From Halarcobacter sp. (GTDB lineage: Bacteria; Campylobacterota; Campylobacteria; Campylobacterales; Arcobacteraceae), in the NCBI RefSeq assembly GCF_963675975.1, contig NZ_OY780939.1, positions 2,542,001-2,606,000 on the forward strand: a stretch of DNA of 64,000 nt, written 5' to 3'. Positions 62,608 to 64,000 of the stretch are shown here, piece after piece. Every line of letters begins with the position of its first letter. The stretch's first letter is position 1. The notes under the pieces were generated by a model. The model made no database searches, had not been told where the DNA came from, and saw only the letters and a program-made list of their open reading frames with translations. The position numbers and the translations under genes are program-made.

Positions 62608-63997
62608 TACTATCTCCTATTCTTAAAAGTGTAGTTTTTAGCTTATTATCTCTCATAAGTTTTTTTACATTAATTTTATATTTCTTTGCTATAGAATATA
62701 AAGAATCTCCATTTTTAACTATATATTTTTTAACTGTTTTTCTATCACTAAAAGTTGTAAAATCAACTTTTCCCAACATATCACTTGGTATAGGTAGAAC
62801 AATCTTTTGTTTTATAGATAATCTTGAAGTTTTTAAATGGTTATGTGTTTTAATAAGTTTTAAAGGCACTTTATATTTTCTTGATATCCCATACAATGTA
62901 TCTCCACGTCTTACCACATGAATTGCATATTTTGTATCTTCAATTAAACTACTGTTTTTGTTAAATAGTGTCAATTTATCATATGGGATATTGATTGAAT
63001 AATAGTTTTTAGAAGGTGGGATTATTGATTGTTTAATATGTTTATTTAAATCTAATAGCTCACTATAAGACATATCAATAACTTTTGCAATATTTCTAAG
63101 ATGTAAACCACCTTTTACAGGAACAGTTGCAATTGTTTTTGAAATTCCCATATTTAATAGATGTGAATTTTCATACTCTTTAATAAAATTTTTGGAATTG
63201 ATCATTCCCAATGAGATAATTTTTCTAATATATCTTCTACTCTCTCTTGGCAAATATTGTCTACCAAGATTTTTTTGTTCTCTTAGAAGATATTCTAACT
63301 CAGGTTCAATATCATATTTTTGAACCTCTCTATAAACATCTCTTAAACTATAAAATCTAACTCTTCTTTGTTGATAATCTCTAACTACTTTTCTATACTC
63401 TCTTATTTTTTTACTATTTTTTAATTCTGGATGTTTTTGAACATAAAGGTCAAGTATTGCTCTTGTTAATGCTTCAACAACTCTTCCCTCTCCACAATTA
63501 TATGCAATTGCAGCTAAGTACCATTTTCCAAATCTTTTATGTAATGCTTTTAAATATTTTGTTGCTGCTACAGTTGATTTTACTAAATCCATTCTCTCAT
63601 CAACGTACATATTGCTATTAAGTCCATATCTTTTACCTGTTGCATACATAAATTGCCAAAGCCCTGTTGCTCTTGCATTTGATCTTGCATCAATTGTAAA
63701 GTTTGATTCAGCCATAGCCATATATAAAAATGAATCAGGAATTGATTCTTCTCTTAAAATCTCTTTTATTCTTGGTATAAAAATAGAAGCATCTTCCATT
63801 TTTCGTATATAATGGTCTAAACTTGTTTTGTTTTGTAATCTCTCATACACTTCTTGCAGTTTATAATCTGTAATAAAAGATGGATTTATATCCAAATCCT
63901 CTAATATTTGTAAATCTCTTTGTGTAAAATTTGAACCCGTAAGTGTCGCATTTAAATAAGCAGAGAAAATTAAAAGAACAAATAATATTTTCCTCAA
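62594..63997 (-). CDS. mltD: MltD-like lytic transglycosylase with LysM repeats
   Basis: A 467-residue exported enzyme that cuts peptidoglycan. The signal peptide is ILFVLLIFSAYLNA. The SLT domain has catalytic Glu in YMAMAESNFTIDARSNARATGLWQFM and AAIAYNCGEGRVVEAL. Two LysM modules lie at the C terminus (YAIHVVRRGDTLYGISRKYKVPLKLIKTHN and KYIVKNGDSLYSIAKKYKINVKKLMRDN). The start is TTG at 63997, three bases from the window end, so a slightly longer N terminus cannot be excluded. First seen gene of the envelope operon. Confidence 0.9.
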   Translation of the reverse strand: MRKILFVLLIFSAYLNATLTGSNFTQRDLQILEDLDINPSFITDYKLQEVYERLQNKTSLDHYIRKMEDASIFIPRIKEILREESIPDSFLYMAMAESNFTIDARSNARATGLWQFMYATGKRYGLNSNMYVDERMDLVKSTVAATKYLKALHKRFGKWYLAAIAYNCGEGRVVEALTRAILDLYVQKHPELKNSKKIREYRKVVRDYQQRRVRFYSLRDVYREVQKYDIEPELEYLLREQKNLGRQYLPRESRRYIRKIISLGMINSKNFIKEYENSHLLNMGISKTIATVPVKGGLHLRNIAKVIDMSYSELLDLNKHIKQSIIPPSKNYYSINIPYDKLTLFNKNSSLIEDTKYAIHVVRRGDTLYGISRKYKVPLKLIKTHNHLKTSRLSIKQKIVLPIPSDMLGKVDFTTFSDRKTVKKYIVKNGDSLYSIAKKYKINVKKLMRDNKLKTTLLRIGDSIVIR

Positions 63998-64000
63998 ATT

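Overview
The window is AT-rich, gene-dense bacterial chromosome. Its gene content and protein styles point to Campylobacterota, most likely an Arcobacter-like (Arcobacteraceae) genome. Supporting markers are a monomeric NADP isocitrate dehydrogenase, a CbpA/HspR pair, a stand-alone FlhB C-terminal homologue (FlhX-like), the hisB-kdsC-lptC-lptA-engB order, DUF1104 next to an OmpR-type two-component system, and a very AT-biased codon usage. No prophage, insertion sequence, CRISPR array or tRNA was recognised. One RNA gene, RNase P RNA, is present. Species assignment is inference.

Layout. 1-323: 5' part of a threonine aldolase (minus). 500-7053: a Fur-box-headed iron locus with a small Cys-rich membrane protein, an ABC ATPase, an ABC-2 permease with a large extracytoplasmic domain, FeoA, FeoB, and two exported proteins whose mature ends probably begin with His. 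7275-8105: a short orphan flagellin. 8131-11474 (minus): glycine-zipper protein, cytochrome c, then a DUF1104/response regulator/histidine kinase/small cytochrome operon. A TTCAC-N6-TTCAC repeat lies in front of the first cytochrome. 11607-14384: small Cys-rich lipoprotein, MsbA-type ABC exporter and an Aat-like aminoacyl transferase. 14510-18613: an orphan DNA-binding protein, an EndA-type nuclease, an AraC regulator, YceI and a porin. 18614-19449: an AT-rich gap, then rnpB. 19481-27901: LolA, SecA, LolC/E-like permease, an AsmA-like protein and MltG; the last two overlap head to head. 28023-31903: Icd, Mdh, SodB. 32012-34953: ankyrin protein, thioredoxin-fold protein, FAD oxidoreductase, rhodanese-like protein. 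35052-36402: HAIR operator, CbpA, HspR.

36418-43873 (minus) reads FliW, ArsC-like, a small protein, RecD2-type helicase, PpiD-like chaperone, FtsA, FtsZ, with tiny gaps or overlaps for most of its length. 43962-50306 holds FliK-like, FlhX-like, MreD-like, PBP2, a double gate-domain membrane protein (minus) and FliP. 50313-53242 holds a tiny lipoprotein, a chemoreceptor with a C-terminal EWENF pentapeptide, a cupin and a 33-residue membrane peptide. 53312-58623 is a TolC/adaptor/RND efflux operon whose RND pump is divided into two open frames by a single in-frame stop. 58650-63997 (minus) is an envelope operon: lytic transglycosylase, RlpA, HisB, KdsC, LptC, LptA, EngB and an ArgA-like acetyltransferase.

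How the parts fit: much of the window serves envelope construction (Lol, Lpt, Sec, PBP2, MltG, RlpA, MltD, AsmA-like), cell division (FtsA/Z) and motility (FliW/FliK/FlhX/FliP/flagellin/chemoreceptor). The candidates for undescribed biology are the Feo locus containing an ABC-2 exporter, the lipoprotein/ABC/Aat-like operon, the split RND pump, and the head-to-head coding overlap of mltG with the AsmA-like gene.
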